The notes under the pieces are model-generated. The model was not told the DNA's origin and did no database searches. It was given only the letters and a program-made list of their open reading frames with translations. This document shows positions 38,901 to 51,170 of a DNA stretch of 64,000 nucleotides, piece by piece. The stretch spans positions 141,841 to 205,840 of the forward strand of contig CAJJDO010000134.1 of NCBI GenBank assembly GCA_905183005.1. Direction: 5' to 3'. The translations under genes and the position numbers were made by a program. Within the stretch, counting starts at the first letter, position 1; the number at the start of each line of letters is the position of its first letter. The stretch comes from Paramecium pentaurelia (lineage: Eukaryota; Ciliophora; Oligohymenophorea; Peniculida; Parameciidae).

Positions 38901-41900
38901 AGATGCTTAAAATATATTAGAATGGCAGTTCTAATAGGTTTAATAGCTAAAAGAACATTTAAATAATATATCTATTTGACATTTTTAATGTTTTTAAATA
39001 TTCTTATATATGGTTTATTAGGAATGGCAGTTTATGCAAGTAGTTTTGATGAAACAACATTACTTGGACATTTACATTCATATAAGGATCCTTTAAAGTC
39101 TTGGATGACTGTTTTTAATATTATGACAAATGATGATTGGTATGGTGTATTAGCATTAGGAACAAAGGTAAATTAAATATTTGCATTCATCTATTCATTT
39201 TCTATGATTCATTTTTTAAATTATATTACTTATGGTTTAGTGATGGCTATATTATTGGATGGTTTTGGAGAATATTTGATAGAGATTAAGAAAGATTAAG
39301 ACATTAAATTTAAAGATGAAATGTCTGATAAACAAGATTCAGATTCAGAAGCTGAAGAGAATTAAAAAGAAAAAGAAAAGGAAACCAAATCACTTAAATA
39401 ATTATCTTAAAATTAATAAGTTTAGAAGGATACTCAATATTGGTATCTATTAGAATCTATATGTAACAGATTTAAATATATATAAATAGAATAATTAGTG
39501 AAATCGATAAAAACAAAGAGGAGAAAGATTTATTTAGGAATTAAGTGCAAAGAATCCTTATTTTTTTTTGATAAGATCAATAAATAGAGAATATTCTGTG
39601 TTAAGACTATTAGATCTGAAATCTTTTATTGGAGTAGATTGGGATTGAATATAGGGTTTATTGTTTTAATTGCAATATAAACATATAATGTGGAATATAT
39701 GATAATAGTAGATTCTTTAATTCTGATAACAAATCTATTAATAACAGTATAGACAATGATTTTAATCATAGCATTAGGATTATTTCATGACAAAGGATCT
39801 TATATACAAGTATAGTTAATCCTTTATTTAGCACATTTGGTAAATCACAGACATAATGTATTTAGTATGTTATTATTTATAATTGATAAATACTGAAAGT
39901 AGAATATTACATTTATTTTTGTATTTAAGATATTTAAGACCATTTAAATTATTGTATTCATTTAAACCAATAGTTAAATTATATAATTCTTTAGTAGCTG
40001 CCTTATATAATATGAGTAATGTATTAATAACATTATTAATAATTTGGACAATGTTTGCAGTTTATGGTATGATATTATATTAGAATAAATTTGGATTCTG
40101 TGATGATTTAATGTAATTTGATATAAATAAATAATAATGTGAAGATGAAGGAAGAAGATGGATTACATATTAACATAATTTTGATAATATTACAGTTGCT
40201 TTGCCTACATTATTTGTGATATCTACATTTGATGGTTGGGGAGAAATCTTATAAGTAGCTGAAAACTCAAGACCATCATATTAAGGTCCATTTCCATTTG
40301 CAAATCAATTACCCACATATATCTATTTAACTTTTTTTTGTTTCATAGGTTCCATGTTTTTTTTAAGTTTATTTACTGGTTTATTATTCTTAAATTTAAA
40401 AGCAAGTTAATAGAAAATAGAATATGATGATTTAACAGTTTATCAATAAGAGTTTATATAAATATCATAAAAAATTCTTAGGGATTCACCTTCATTTTCA
40501 TAACCTCCTAGAAATATTATAAGAAGAATAGCTTAAAAATTAAATAATAATTAATACTTTTAATATCTATCATTTCTTATACTAATACCAGATACAATAA
40601 TTTAAATGTCTTTTTATTAAGATATGGATGTAGAATTGGCAATAGAATTGAATAAGTATTATGAGATAATATCAATGTTATTTACATTTTGGGTTATAGT
40701 GTAACTCTTAGATTATGGATTTAAAAGATTTATAGATGATTAATGGAGAAAATTCTATTCATTGATTGTTATAATTTCAATATTTGAATTGATAGCAACA
40801 CAAAAATATGATTTATTTAGAATTTAATTTACTTCTACAATGTTTACTGAGAATTATCAGATTATTAGATTATTGTTTGCTTTAAGGAATCTTAGAATAC
40901 TAATATTATTTAAAGGATTTGATGATCTCTAAAGATTGATTAGAGTAATGATTTTTTCATTTCCATTTTTGGGAAAAATATTATTTATTTTGGTAGTAAC
41001 AACTTTGTCTTATGCTTTATTAGGATGCTAATTATTTGGACATATAGATAAAGGTATTATTATTGATTCTTAGATTAATTTTTCAACATTCTCAAGTTCA
41101 CTTTTGACTTTATTAAAGTGTGGATCTTGTGATAATTTTAGAAATATAATGGCTGATACAATGATCCATAATATATACTGTTATGATGATCCTAGTTATT
41201 GTGGATCTTAATTTGCTTAAATATACTTTATATCCTTTGTTTTCATATCTAACTATGTGTTATTAAATTTATTTGTCTTGGGATTGATTGAACAATTTGA
41301 GAAATTTTTTTAGTCTGAAAATTCAATTCTTCAAGTATATATTGAATCTATTGACAAAATAAAAACAGTTTGGTGTAAATATTCATACTAAAGACATGGA
41401 AAAGCAATACATTACTTATAGATTTGCAAATTTCTTTTAGAAATTGGTTAACCATTCACACATGTCAAAGATAATATTTGGGATGCAGCACGTTTTGCTG
41501 GATATTTAAAAATTAGAACTGATGATTAAGGTTATATCTAATTTAATTCTTTAATTTATGAAATATTTAGAAGAACCTTTAAATAATAAGTATTTAAATA
41601 AGGTTCAGAAGATTCAATTAAAATAATTAAAAAGTTTAATAAGGAGATGTAAATGAGACTCTATTATTTTAGAAGAGACAAATTGTAAAAAAGATCATTT
41701 ATTGCAACTTATGTTGAATTCAATAGTAATTTTAGTATAGCCAGTGATTATCTTTCAATTTTAGTAATTTTTAAAGCTTGGTAAAATTATACAAAACAAT
41801 TAATTAAAAGATCTAAATTAGAATAAGAAGATTTTTCAGATAATTCTTCATTTGGACAAGAAATATAGTAATTTATATTATTTATAATAATATTAGAGAC

Positions 41901-42347
41901 TTTGATATATTCTCAAAAGTAGATGAAGAAGAAGAATAAAATCAAGAAAATCTAACTAGGAAGATACCCTCAAATCCTATAAAATCTAATTAATGTTTAT
42001 CATTTGAAAGTGATAACAATTTAAATTTCAAGAAATTAGATTTACCTGTTTACAATGAAAATTAACATTATTTAACTCCAAAAAGAGATGTTACTAAAAT
42101 GACATCTAATCTTATTCAATAATTACAGAAAAGAACTATAATCAAACCAAAAAAAGATTCAAATACTCCTTCCTCTATTATCAAATAATCTAATAAGATA
42201 GTTATACATCCAGCAGATATAATATTTAATTAATAGAACCATTAAAATAATCTCAATTTAAGTGCGAATAATTCTTTTAGATCATTTATATCGCATAGTG
42301 AATCATCATTATCTTCATTTGATGGAATACCTGGAATGATAATCTGA
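35971..42347 (+). CDS. Four-domain voltage-gated cation channel, Ca2+ channel alpha-1 type
   Basis: 2070 aa with introns at 36009-36031, 36324-36345, 36565-36584, 37030-37049, 38730-38757, 39810-39831 and 41868-41896; the coding sum is a multiple of three. Four homologous blocks of membrane helices are visible, with S4-like Arg/Lys ladders (LLRGTKILLFLRCLKYIRM in II; RILHLFLYLRYLRPFKLL in III; RLLFALRNLRILILF in IV). Pore loops read TMDDWTWVM, TNDDWYGVL, TFDGWGEIL and SCDNFRNIM, placing aspartates D434, D1017, D1376 and D1676 at the selectivity-ring positions. After domain IV is an EF-hand/IQ-like stretch (VWCKYSYQRHGKAIHYLQ) and a Ser/Asn-rich tail. Paramecium ciliary Cav channels trigger ciliary reversal; this is a good candidate member. 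Stop lies 27 bp before the GSK3 start. Confidence 0.9.
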
Positions 42348-42374
42348 TTATATTATATATGATTAATAATTAAA

Positions 42375-43609
42375 ATGAAATAGAGATTAGTAACTTAAGC
42401 AGATGAAGGATCTCAAGATAATTTCATCCAAAAATCTAATTCATTATAGAATCAATTTCAAATACTTTAAGTTGTAGGTAATGGCACTTTTGGTATGGTT
42501 TATTTGGTATTATATTAATTAATATCTTATATAGGCTATTGATACAAAAACTAATGAAAAAGTTGCTATTAAGAAAGTATTTTAAGATAAACGCTATAAA
42601 AACAGAGAACATCTTATTATTTAAGAATTAAATCATCCTTGTATTGTAAAATTAAGATAAGCATTTTTCACATAAGGAGATAATTCTAAAAATGTAATAT
42701 AAATAATTAAGACTTTAGCCAGATGATATATTTCTAAATCTAGTAATGGACTACATTCCTGAAACCTTAAGCAAACTTATACGAAATTACAAAAAGAATA
42801 AAACTCCATTTCCAAATATTTTACTGAAAATCTACAGTTATCAAATGTTAAGAGCATTAGCTTATTTATAAGGTAAATTAAATATTAAGAAATTAGGTAT
42901 TGGGATTTGTCATCGTGATATTAAACCTTAGAATATTTTGGTTAATCCAAATAATCATGTTTTAAAAATTTGTGATTTTGGATCAGCAAAATAATTAGTA
43001 CCTGGAGAACCAAATGTTGCTTATATTTGTTCAAGATATTATAGAGCTCCTGAATTAATATTTGGAGCAACTGAATATACAACATCTATTGATATTTGGT
43101 CTATAGGTATTCATTAATTATTAACTAAAGGATGTGTTATTGTTGAAATGCTTACAGGTGAACCACTCTTTCCTGGAGGATCAGCAACTGATCAACTTGT
43201 TGAAATCATTAAAATATTGGGTACACCTACAATTGAATAAATTAAAAAAATGAATCCATAACATTAAGAATTTAAATTTCCTTAGATTAAATGTCATCCA
43301 TGGGCTAAAGTAATTTATTATAATATTAAGGTATTTTTTAAATTTAAACCTGAACCTTTATTTGTTGATTTTGTTAGTAAATTACTTGTATATTCTCCAA
43401 AAGAAAGATTAAAACCTTTGGAAGCATTACTTCATCCATATTTTGATGAAATTAGATAATAAGGATTCTCAATTCCAAATGTACAATTACCTAACTTTTT
43501 TGATTTTCAAAAAGGTAATTATAATTATTATCATATAAAAGAGGAATTGAAAATTTAACCTGAAATTGCTCATAAATTAATCCCCTCTTGGTTCAAATAA
43601 AAATAGTGA
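42375..43609 (+). CDS. Glycogen synthase kinase 3 (GSK3/shaggy) family kinase
   Basis: 361 aa after six introns: about 42510-42537, 42696-42720, 42874-42897, 43107-43130, 43310-43330 and 43516-43542 (28, 25, 24, 24, 21, 27 nt). Hallmarks: VVGNGTFGMVYL glycine loop, VAIKKV, CHRDIKPQNILVNP, CDFGSAK, and the GSK3 activation loop GEPNVAYICSRYYRAPELIF with its autophosphorylated tyrosine position (Y of YICSRYY). The substrate-priming region and the KFPQIKCHPWAKVF segment are also GSK3-like. Catalytic residues are complete. GSK3 kinases phosphorylate primed Ser/Thr substrates in metabolism, cell cycle and, in ciliates, ciliary regulation. The N-terminal extension is short (about 30 residues). Confidence 0.93.
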
Positions 43610-43666
43610 TTTATAATATATATCTATAATCTATTCTATATATCAATAATTAATTAAAAACTAAAT

Positions 43667-45171
43667 TCAAAATAATTTTAATTTTTTCTCAAATTCAGGT
43701 GGCTATAATTGTCTATCATAAACTAATTTCCAATTAGTATTTTTAAAATACTCATGGTCTTAAATCTCTGAAATCCCCATCTAATATCCAATTCTTTTTG
43801 TTGGCTCCTTGCATAATAGCTGAAATAGAGACTCAAAAGATTACTTTCGATAATAGATCTTTTAATTGAGGATCTACCTCAATTTGTATTGGAAATTCTA
43901 ATTGGCAGTTTAAAATATAATCAAATGTTAAATTCTAGTCGTAATCAATAAATGGGGGATGACCATAAGCCATTTCATACAAAATGATTCCCAATTGCCA
44001 ATAATCACTATAATATTGATAATCTTTATTTTATATTGTTTCTGGTGGAGTGTATTCAGCAACTCCATAAAATTCATCTTTTCTTTTCGAAGCTCTCCTT
44101 AAATATCCAAAATCACATAAAGCTATGTGATAACTTTGATCTAACAAAACATTCTCCAATGTTAAATCACCATGGATTATCTATTTATTATGCAAGTCTC
44201 CCAAAGCCACAACCAATTCTTAGGCTATGAATAATAATTATTTTTAATCAAATTTTTTTAATTCATCCAATTTCTTGTACAAATCGCATTTAGCCTATGG
44301 CATAATAAAGTAATATCTATCAAAAGTCTCGAAGCAATATTCTAAAGGTATTAGAAATGGATGAAGAGACTAAATCTAATAAATCTATTACATATTTTTT
44401 AAAGGTGACAAATTCGTTTAGATTTAATTAACTATGATCTTCTTTCTTGATACATTTCATAATATGATAAGTATGAGTTTTAGAATTCATTATTTAAACT
44501 ATTTATGATATGCTTCCTTCACATAAAATCTTTTTTAATTCGAAATCTTTTAATTGTAATAAAAACTCTCCAAATAATAATTTTGATTCAGTATCTTATT
44601 AATATATTTGTTGCATTTTTAAAAAATTCTCTTGTTCTTCCAAAATAGGTTTATAATTTAAAAAGTTTGCTTTAACATTAGGCAATTTACATATATGTTT
44701 ATGTCTATCCTATTTATAAACTACATATTTCTTCAGATTTAAGTCTTGAACTTAATATGAAGCTAAAGGAATGTGAAATTCAAGTGCATAGGTCTTAACA
44801 ATAAATTCAATTAATCTAGATCTGCTTTCAGTTTATAATCTAAGATCATCATCATCATATTCATTTTTAAAATGCAATATGAATTCGAAACTCTTGGAGG
44901 AAATCGTTATTCCGATGATAAAGGATAGTAGTACTTTCCTTCTAATTGCTTTTAAATGAAATCGTTGTTACTTGATTTATTTAAAAGCAAAATTTTTTTA
45001 TTGGTTAACACAAAATATCTGGTATGTTTATTTCCATATTCATTTATTTTACTAACTTTCATGCTCAACTGTAAGAATTCTTAGTTCAATCTAATTAATA
45101 CCATCTTTTGCAAATGTATTTACAATTTTTGGAAGCCTTAAGATGTGCAATTCATCAAAATTATTTAACAT
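43667..45171 (-). CDS. PH-domain plus AGC-like protein kinase with altered catalytic motifs
   Basis: 470 aa after introns at 45080-45101, 44949-44971, 44370-44391 and 43820-43844 (22, 23, 22, 25 nt). A PH domain spans about residues 28-120 (HTRYFVLTNKKILLL, IIGITISSKSFEFILHF). The kinase part has IMKCIKK, IIHGDLTLEN (D313 kept, HRD changed to HGD and the KPEN lysine replaced by T315), CDFG D331, YTPPE and a C-tail EPTKRIG ... DHEYFKNTNW like AGC kinases. The glycine loop is degenerate (ILCEGSISQIVQ). Activity may be reduced or absent. PH plus AGC order recalls PKB/Akt. It converges on GSK3 across 57 bp. Confidence 0.85.
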
Positions 45172-45172
45172 A

Positions 45173-45175
<3 letters not shown>

Positions 45176-45202
<27 letters not shown>
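45176..45202. repeat. (TAA)9 microsatellite in a 35-bp intergenic gap
   Basis: Nine tandem TAA units fill most of the gap between the VPS53 stop and the PH-kinase start (both minus strand). Confidence 0.85.
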
Positions 45203-45203
<1 letters not shown>

Positions 45204-45206
45204 TAA

Positions 45207-47308
45207 TCAATTAATCTTGGTAAAAAACTTATTTAATTGAGGAACATCCTATCTTTTTAATTGTTTTAGTCCTAGAATCTTATCTAAATCAGTAGGAGCA
45301 GATTCATATTTTTTAGCATAATCTGGGAAATTTTCTACAAATTTTTCAATACTCATTTGAATCAATTTCAAAATAGAATCACTTCTTGATAATGTTTTCT
45401 ATACAAAATTATTAAATGATTATTATGATTTAGATTCTTACTTCAATTTTGAAATTCTCACTAAATTTGTCTTTAATTCTGAAACATCTAACATTAATTA
45501 AGATAATCCAATCTAAAATTTTAATAATATTGATAAAATACTTCACTTATTTTTTTAATTCTAAAAACTGAATTAATAAATTTATTATTTAGATAAACAA
45601 CAAGTTTATTCAAATAAAATATTAAATAAGACTCTGATAATATATCTTTTATTGTTTTAATATGTCCTTCCAAAAATGTAATGGTTTCTCTAATATATTT
45701 AGATGCATCTCCCATATTTTCAAATTCATTCCAGTCTATTTTTAACATCTATTAATAAAATTGATCTATTTTAGAATCAACATAAACTAATAAAGTTTCG
45801 ATTGATTTATTCATCATTTAATTGAAATATTCTTCTTCATTAGATAATTCTACTTAATCAGAAAAAGGAGAATCCAAATGTTAGACCATAGTCTCTTATA
45901 ATCCTGGAATAGTTTCTTTACAATATTCTGCAGTGTTAATCACAAAACAACAGAAGATCTATGAATGTTATTCATTATTTCTGGATTAATTAATTTTCAA
46001 TATAATCTCATCAGAATACCTTTTCAAAGCTTTCTTAATTAATTTCTATATATCGAACATTACCTATGTTCTACTATATTGTGAAGCTCTTTTAAGCAAT
46101 TATTTAAAGTAAGCAAACATACTCATAGATGAATTCAACATTTTTAAGTCACCTTCAACATCCAATTTATCTGAGTTTAATATATTTTAGATGTGTAACA
46201 TTAACTCTCTCTCTTCACTATCTATATATGGTCGTAAGTATGGTTCAAAACTATCAGATATAGCTCCTTTAATTTTTGGTAATTCTGAAATGGCAAATTA
46301 ATTACTATTCTTTTTGCCAAGCCATTCTTCATATCTTTTCTTCATTTCATCATTGAGTTTCTATTCAAATTTAAGAGTTGCTTGTAATGCTTTCATTAAT
46401 ACAGCAACATCCAAGTCTTTTAGAGATTCCAAAATATCAGTTATTTATAATCTAGTTACTGCACAAAATTCATAATAAATCTAACAATGAACTGCCCAAT
46501 ATTCTGGGAATACATTTTATGTTTTAGTATCAAAATCTTTAATGGCTCTAGCCATCCAAGCATACCTTCTTTCTGTAGTTTCCAAACTTCTATTTTCAAT
46601 TTATTGAAACAAATCTTAATAAGGAGATATAATGTATTTGCATACTTTCTGTATTAATTCATCTCTGAATTTCAATCCTAAATGTTCAACTGTTTAACAT
46701 GCATCTTATAGATCTTTAATTTACATTAAATTTGTTCCTTTTTAAAATAAAATGAAATCATCTATTAATTATAGCTTCAAGTCTTTTATTAATTATTCTT
46801 TTTCTCCATTTATTTCTAATATTTATGGAATATTTTAAAATTTAACAAAGTATTATGATAATTCTGTAAATGCAGAGAGTAGATTTGCTACTTCTGCATA
46901 TTTTTTTTCTTTACAATGTTCTTTCAATTTCTCTATTGCTGTTAACATCATAATAAATTTTTTAAGAGCTGCAATAGAAAATGTAAGATTTCTTTTTGCA
47001 ATGTCTAATGATTTAATATCTTTGCACATTGAATAAACTAAGTCTTCACTTTTTTCTGCTTTTTATTTAATTTCTTGAATTTCTGTAACAATTCCTTAAG
47101 ATAGTTATTCAACATCTTAAACATCTCTCCATATTTTATTTTGCATGACTGCATGTTCATGTATGTCTTCTTATAATTCAGATTAGAGTTGAGTTAGCTC
47201 TGATTAGAGTTTCTCAATTTCAGTATCTATGCCTACAAGTGATTATTCATTGGGAAAGAGTGTATTAATATGCTTAATACAATCAAAATTAGAAGAATAC
47301 GGATTCAT
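45207..47308 (-). CDS. VPS53: VPS53, subunit of the GARP/EARP tethering complex
   Basis: 690 aa with one 29-nt intron at 45513-45541. The N-terminus NFDCIKHINTLFPNEQSLVG is the hallmark VPS53 start (INxLFPTEQSL). It is followed by the conserved coiled-coil (IKQKAEKSEDLVYSMCKDIK, SLDIAKRNLTFSIAALKKF), the YAEVANLLSAF helix and RRYAWMARAIKDFD. The C-terminal IGLSQLMLDVSELKTNL, FPDYAKKYESAP and LDKILGLKQLKRQDV match the family's end. VPS53 acts with VPS51, VPS52 and VPS54 (or VPS50) to tether endosome-derived vesicles at the trans-Golgi or recycling endosomes. Its ATG is 35 bp from the divergent RPL9 ATG. Confidence 0.93.
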
Positions 47309-47343
47309 ACTTCAAATATTTTTAATTAAAAGAATTAAAAGAT
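47309..47343. promoter_or_regulatory. 35-bp divergent upstream region (VPS53 / RPL9)
   Basis: The two start codons are both well supported by homology, leaving 35 A+T-rich bases for both 5' leaders; core promoters must overlap each other or the coding regions. Confidence 0.7.
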
Positions 47344-47992
47344 ATGAAATACATCTTGACTGAGGAGCATGTTCAAATTCCTGAAAAGATTGAGATCACT
47401 TAGAAATCTAAGATTGTTAAAGTTAAGGGTATTCACTCATGTTTTATCGTCTCTTAGGACCTAGAGGGGAATTGTCAAAAAATTTCAGACATTCTGCTTT
47501 GGACATCTAAGTTTAAAAGAAAGTGAATAAGAAAACTAATGTTGCCAAATCAAGAGTCAGTGTTAGAATGTGGCAATCATATAGAAAATAAAGATGCCAA
47601 GTTAACTCAGTTGCCTCTCAAATTAGAAACATGATTAGAGGTGTTACCACAGGTTATAAATTCAAAATGGTTTTGGCATATGCTCACTTTCCAATCATTA
47701 TCAACCTATTGGATAATGGAAAAACCATTGAAATCAAGAATTTCCTTGGAGAAAAGATCATCAGAACAATCAAATGTCTTTCAGGTGTGACCATCACCAG
47801 AAATGAATAAGAAGAAAAGAGTATTCAAATCTTAATATACACTTTATAGATGTTTTAACACTCTAAGGTAACGATTTGAATAATGTTTCACTCACCTGTG
47901 CACTTATTCATCAAGCTTGTGCTGTTAAGAACAAGGATATTAGATAATTCTTGGATGGAATCTATGTTAGTGAAAAGCGTCTAGAAATTTGA
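47344..47992 (+). CDS. RPL9: 60S ribosomal protein L9 (uL6)
   Basis: 196 aa after two 29-nt introns at 47429-47457 and 47821-47849. The sequence follows eukaryotic uL6 end to end: VKVKGPRGELSKNFRH, MIRGVTTGYKFKMVLAYAHF, IEIKNFLGEKIIR and, at the C-terminus, QGNDLNNVSLTCALIHQAC and KNKDIRQFLDGIYVSEK. Part of the large-subunit stalk base near the sarcin-ricin loop. First intron falls in the KVKG^PRG turn. Codon use is biased as in beta-tubulin, consistent with high expression. Confidence 0.97.
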
Positions 47993-48078
47993 TCAATAAT
48001 ATATATAGATATAAGTACAATAAGATTTATAATTATGAATTGTTGTCAACCTTCTACACTATAAAATATTATATTCTA

Positions 48079-48246
48079 ATGAATAAGTACTATGTTGATA
48101 TTGAATACACTCTACCAAGAATAGCTGAAAAATGTACCTTAGAGTATTTCTAGAGTTTAGAATAAGCAGAAGAAATCTCTCATAAGTAAGACAAGAGATC
48201 AAATAAGAATTTACAAAGTATTTAAAAGAAAAGAAAATATTTTTGA
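48079..48246 (+). CDS. Short hypothetical ORF
   Basis: 55-aa frame (CDIEYTLPRIAEKC-like start, basic Gln/Lys-rich end KRSNKNLQSIQKKRK) between RPL9 and the next gene. Composition is coding-like but it has no recognised family and might be part of an unannotated exon set or a 5' leader. Confidence 0.35.
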
Positions 48247-48275
48247 AATGAATTTTAATTAATATCATTATATAT

Positions 48276-49118
48276 ATGAACATGCCTTATTTTAAGCCTC
48301 GTTCATAAGCCAGTTAGAATTCTTTTATTAAACAATATTAAGATTTTCTATAAAAGAATAGAAAGAATACTGCATCAATCTTGGAACCTAAAAAACAATA
48401 AACTAAGTAATCATATTCTCCGCTCTTTAAATAACCTAAATTAAGTTATTCTAAACTTAAAAATTTGAGATTACAAACTAGTCCAAGTCCAAAAAGACAA
48501 TAATGTTATTCTTTAAGTAGTCATCATTAAACTGATAATTCTACTTAAATAGATAGATCATTAAGTCAATATGAATTTGAAGTAAAAGACAAATCTGTTA
48601 GCAGTGCTAATCTATTTTAGGAAACTTAGAATAAAGTAGAAGAACTTTAATAACAGACTCCTGAATTACAATAAGGGATCGTTGGAATTTTAGGTTTAAT
48701 TAAAAATGAAAAACAAGTTATTTTGAATGATATGAAATAAATGACAAAAGAAATGAACTAATATAAAAAATAATATGAAGAAATTTAAAAGCAATAAGAA
48801 TAATTATAACATAAATTCAAAGTTGCTAAAGATGGCAATGAAATTCATGAACGTTCTAAAGATAAAATTAATGATACCTATCTTTAGATGATTTAATTAT
48901 TAAAAGGACTTCAAGTTTAACATAATGATGTTTTACCTTAATTAGAATATAATTAATAAAATAATTTTGAAGATGCAGATGAAGAAGTGAGAATACCTGA
49001 TAAAGATGAGATTATTATCTTATAAAAATTAATCATTAAAAAATTAGTCAAAAAAATTGAAGATTAAAAATAATTGAATTAACTACTATTAACTAAAATT
49101 AAGGAATATGAAATTTGA
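48276..49118 (+). CDS. Coiled-coil protein, hypothetical
   Basis: Intronless, 280 aa. Residues 1-110 are Ser/Gln/Lys rich and probably disordered (SILEPKKQQTKQSYSPLFKQ, TSPSPKRQQ). Residues 120-215 form a coiled coil (NDMKQMTKEMNQYKKQYEEI and onward). An acidic patch (FEDADEEVRIPDKDE) precedes a short second helix (LQKLIIKKLVKKIEDQ) at the C-terminus. No family recognised. Its stop is 17 bp upstream of the next start, the shortest same-strand gap in the window. Confidence 0.7.
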
Positions 49119-49135
49119 TTTTACTTTTATATTTA

Positions 49136-50984
49136 ATGTTTAATATAATACTATTTCAAATAATCACAACAATCTTTGCATTTCCAGATGTAACACTATC
49201 ATTTGGCATTCTTATCCCTAAATAAAAAGACCTTGAAGAAAACCTACCTGCTACTATTTATTAAAATAACTAAATGAATAGATATTTTGATTATGATCAA
49301 TTCCCATTATTATCATGTTGTCCTACTAATCTCACTAAATATAAGGTTGATTCATTAAATCTTCATGGACATAGCAGATAGAAATTTATATTGCCTTTGA
49401 CAATTACTAACAATGAAAATGAAACTATTATTTTGAGATAATTAACAATAACTGATTATTTGTCTTATTAAGATATTCCTGTTGCACCTAAATTATCCAC
49501 TTTACCTATTTTATAACCTCATTAAAGCATAGTTGTTGAGTTTATTCATAGTTGTGAAAGATAAGTAGATAATACCAATTACTGGAGTATTTAAAATGTC
49601 TTTATTCGATTTCAAGACTTTTAAGGTTTAAATTTCTAATATTAATTTATTTGTGATGGCAGTTTCCATCCTAAAAGGTATTATAATATATATAACTTAT
49701 AGATTTGATTGGAGCAATATCATATTAATTACATTTGATTCTATTGTTATCATAATTTTAGCAACTTTTGGAAAAATTTATTCATTTCGAATTGCTTTTG
49801 TGACACCTGCTAAAAGAAGATAATTTTAAGAATAAAATATTTAAAATGTAGATCTAAGTCCTTTTTAAGGATTTTATTTATATTGGCCTTAAGCTTTGAT
49901 ATATATGGGATTATTATTAATTGCTTTATTTACTTCAATGAGTTATAAAGAGTAAGCAGAGAAAATTATTAAATTATTGGTCTATTTAATTTGTGTTCTT
50001 ACTTCATTTCATTTTTTCAATGAAATCTTTGGTAAATTTAGAAACACTCTCCCATTTTTATCTGAAAAGGTTTTATGCTTAAAAATTAGGGATTATTTAT
50101 CAATTATCCTATCAACTTTGCTGATCTTCTTTTACCTCTATTATGAATAACCATGGTTTGTATGTATTATATATTAATTACCCTTAGGTTAGTAATCTTT
50201 TATCTATTTGTATTTTAGGATCTTTTATTAAATTATTTAAGATAATATCCTTAAAAGATGCTCTCTAATTTTTTATACCTCTCATGATAGTTGATATTTT
50301 CTGTTCCATTTATTTGAGTTAAACTGTAAGATATGAATGGGATAGTGTTGCATTGAGATATTTCAACACTCCATTTTCCGCCTAATTTCCTTATTTTAGA
50401 TATATATACAAAAAGAAATGTGCATGGGTATCTATTTTTAACTTGCTATTTCCTGGTAATTATTCACTTATAATTAATTAGGTTTCTTTTTAGGTTATGT
50501 GAATAGATTTGACAAACATAAGTAAACATATGTCTATGAAATTATTGCTTTCTTTGGTTTACTTGTTGGACTCATTTTATGGGTATTAATTCAATACATT
50601 TTTTCATTCCCACTTCCAACGTATCAAATAAATATTATCTTTAGCTCTATCTTTACAGAAATTATAATGATTCTCACAACAACTTTGGTTGCAATATAAA
50701 GAAATGAATTCAACATCTTTTATTCTGGAAACTTTTATGATTAAATACTTATGGATCCATTTAAAAATGATATTGCTCTTCAAGAACCAACAAACTTAGA
50801 GATGTTTGGATTAGGATCTAATACATAAGTAATTAAAAAGGACACTACTTAATAATCAGATCTACTCTATAGAGGAGATTAAGGTGTAGTTTTAAATAGT
50901 CAACTCTTTGCTGGACTTGCTTCCATTAATCGATCATAGTAGTAATCTAGCGTTCTATAATCGAAATAATAAAATCATTATTGA
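49136..50984 (+). CDS. Signal-peptide-peptidase-like membrane protein lacking catalytic residues
   Basis: 588 aa after introns at 49678-49702, 50188-50218 and 50456-50481 (25, 31, 26 nt). N-terminal signal peptide (about residues 1-17), a lumenal domain of about 160 residues with several cysteines, then roughly nine membrane helices. The order FKIISLKDALQFFIPLMIVDIF ... FNLLFPGFFLGYVNRFDKHK matches the SPP/SPPL core (YDIF ... GLGDxxIPGxFxALxxRFD). The first motif keeps D368 but with Val for Tyr; the second aspartate (GxGD) is N417 in SIFNLLFPG, and the PAL motif is not present (LPTYQ). A catalytically dead SPPL2-like protein is inferred; a scaffold or substrate-binding role is possible. Confidence 0.7.
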
Positions 50985-51169
50985 AAATTGTATTTCAAAT
51001 TTTATTAAGAATTAAATATTGAAATAATATTTTCTAAACTAAATTTACATATTAATTATTTAAGAACTCATTCTCATATTTTTAATTATTATTTTATTTA
51101 GTAAATAAAATATTACTTAAAATTGGATTAATAAATTAAAGGTTTTTATAAATATTATATGTTTTAATA

Positions 51170-51170
51170 N
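51170..51170. other. Single-N assembly gap
   Basis: Ambiguous base that cuts the secreted-protein gene at 51171-52741. No duplicated flanks were seen here. Confidence 0.9.
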
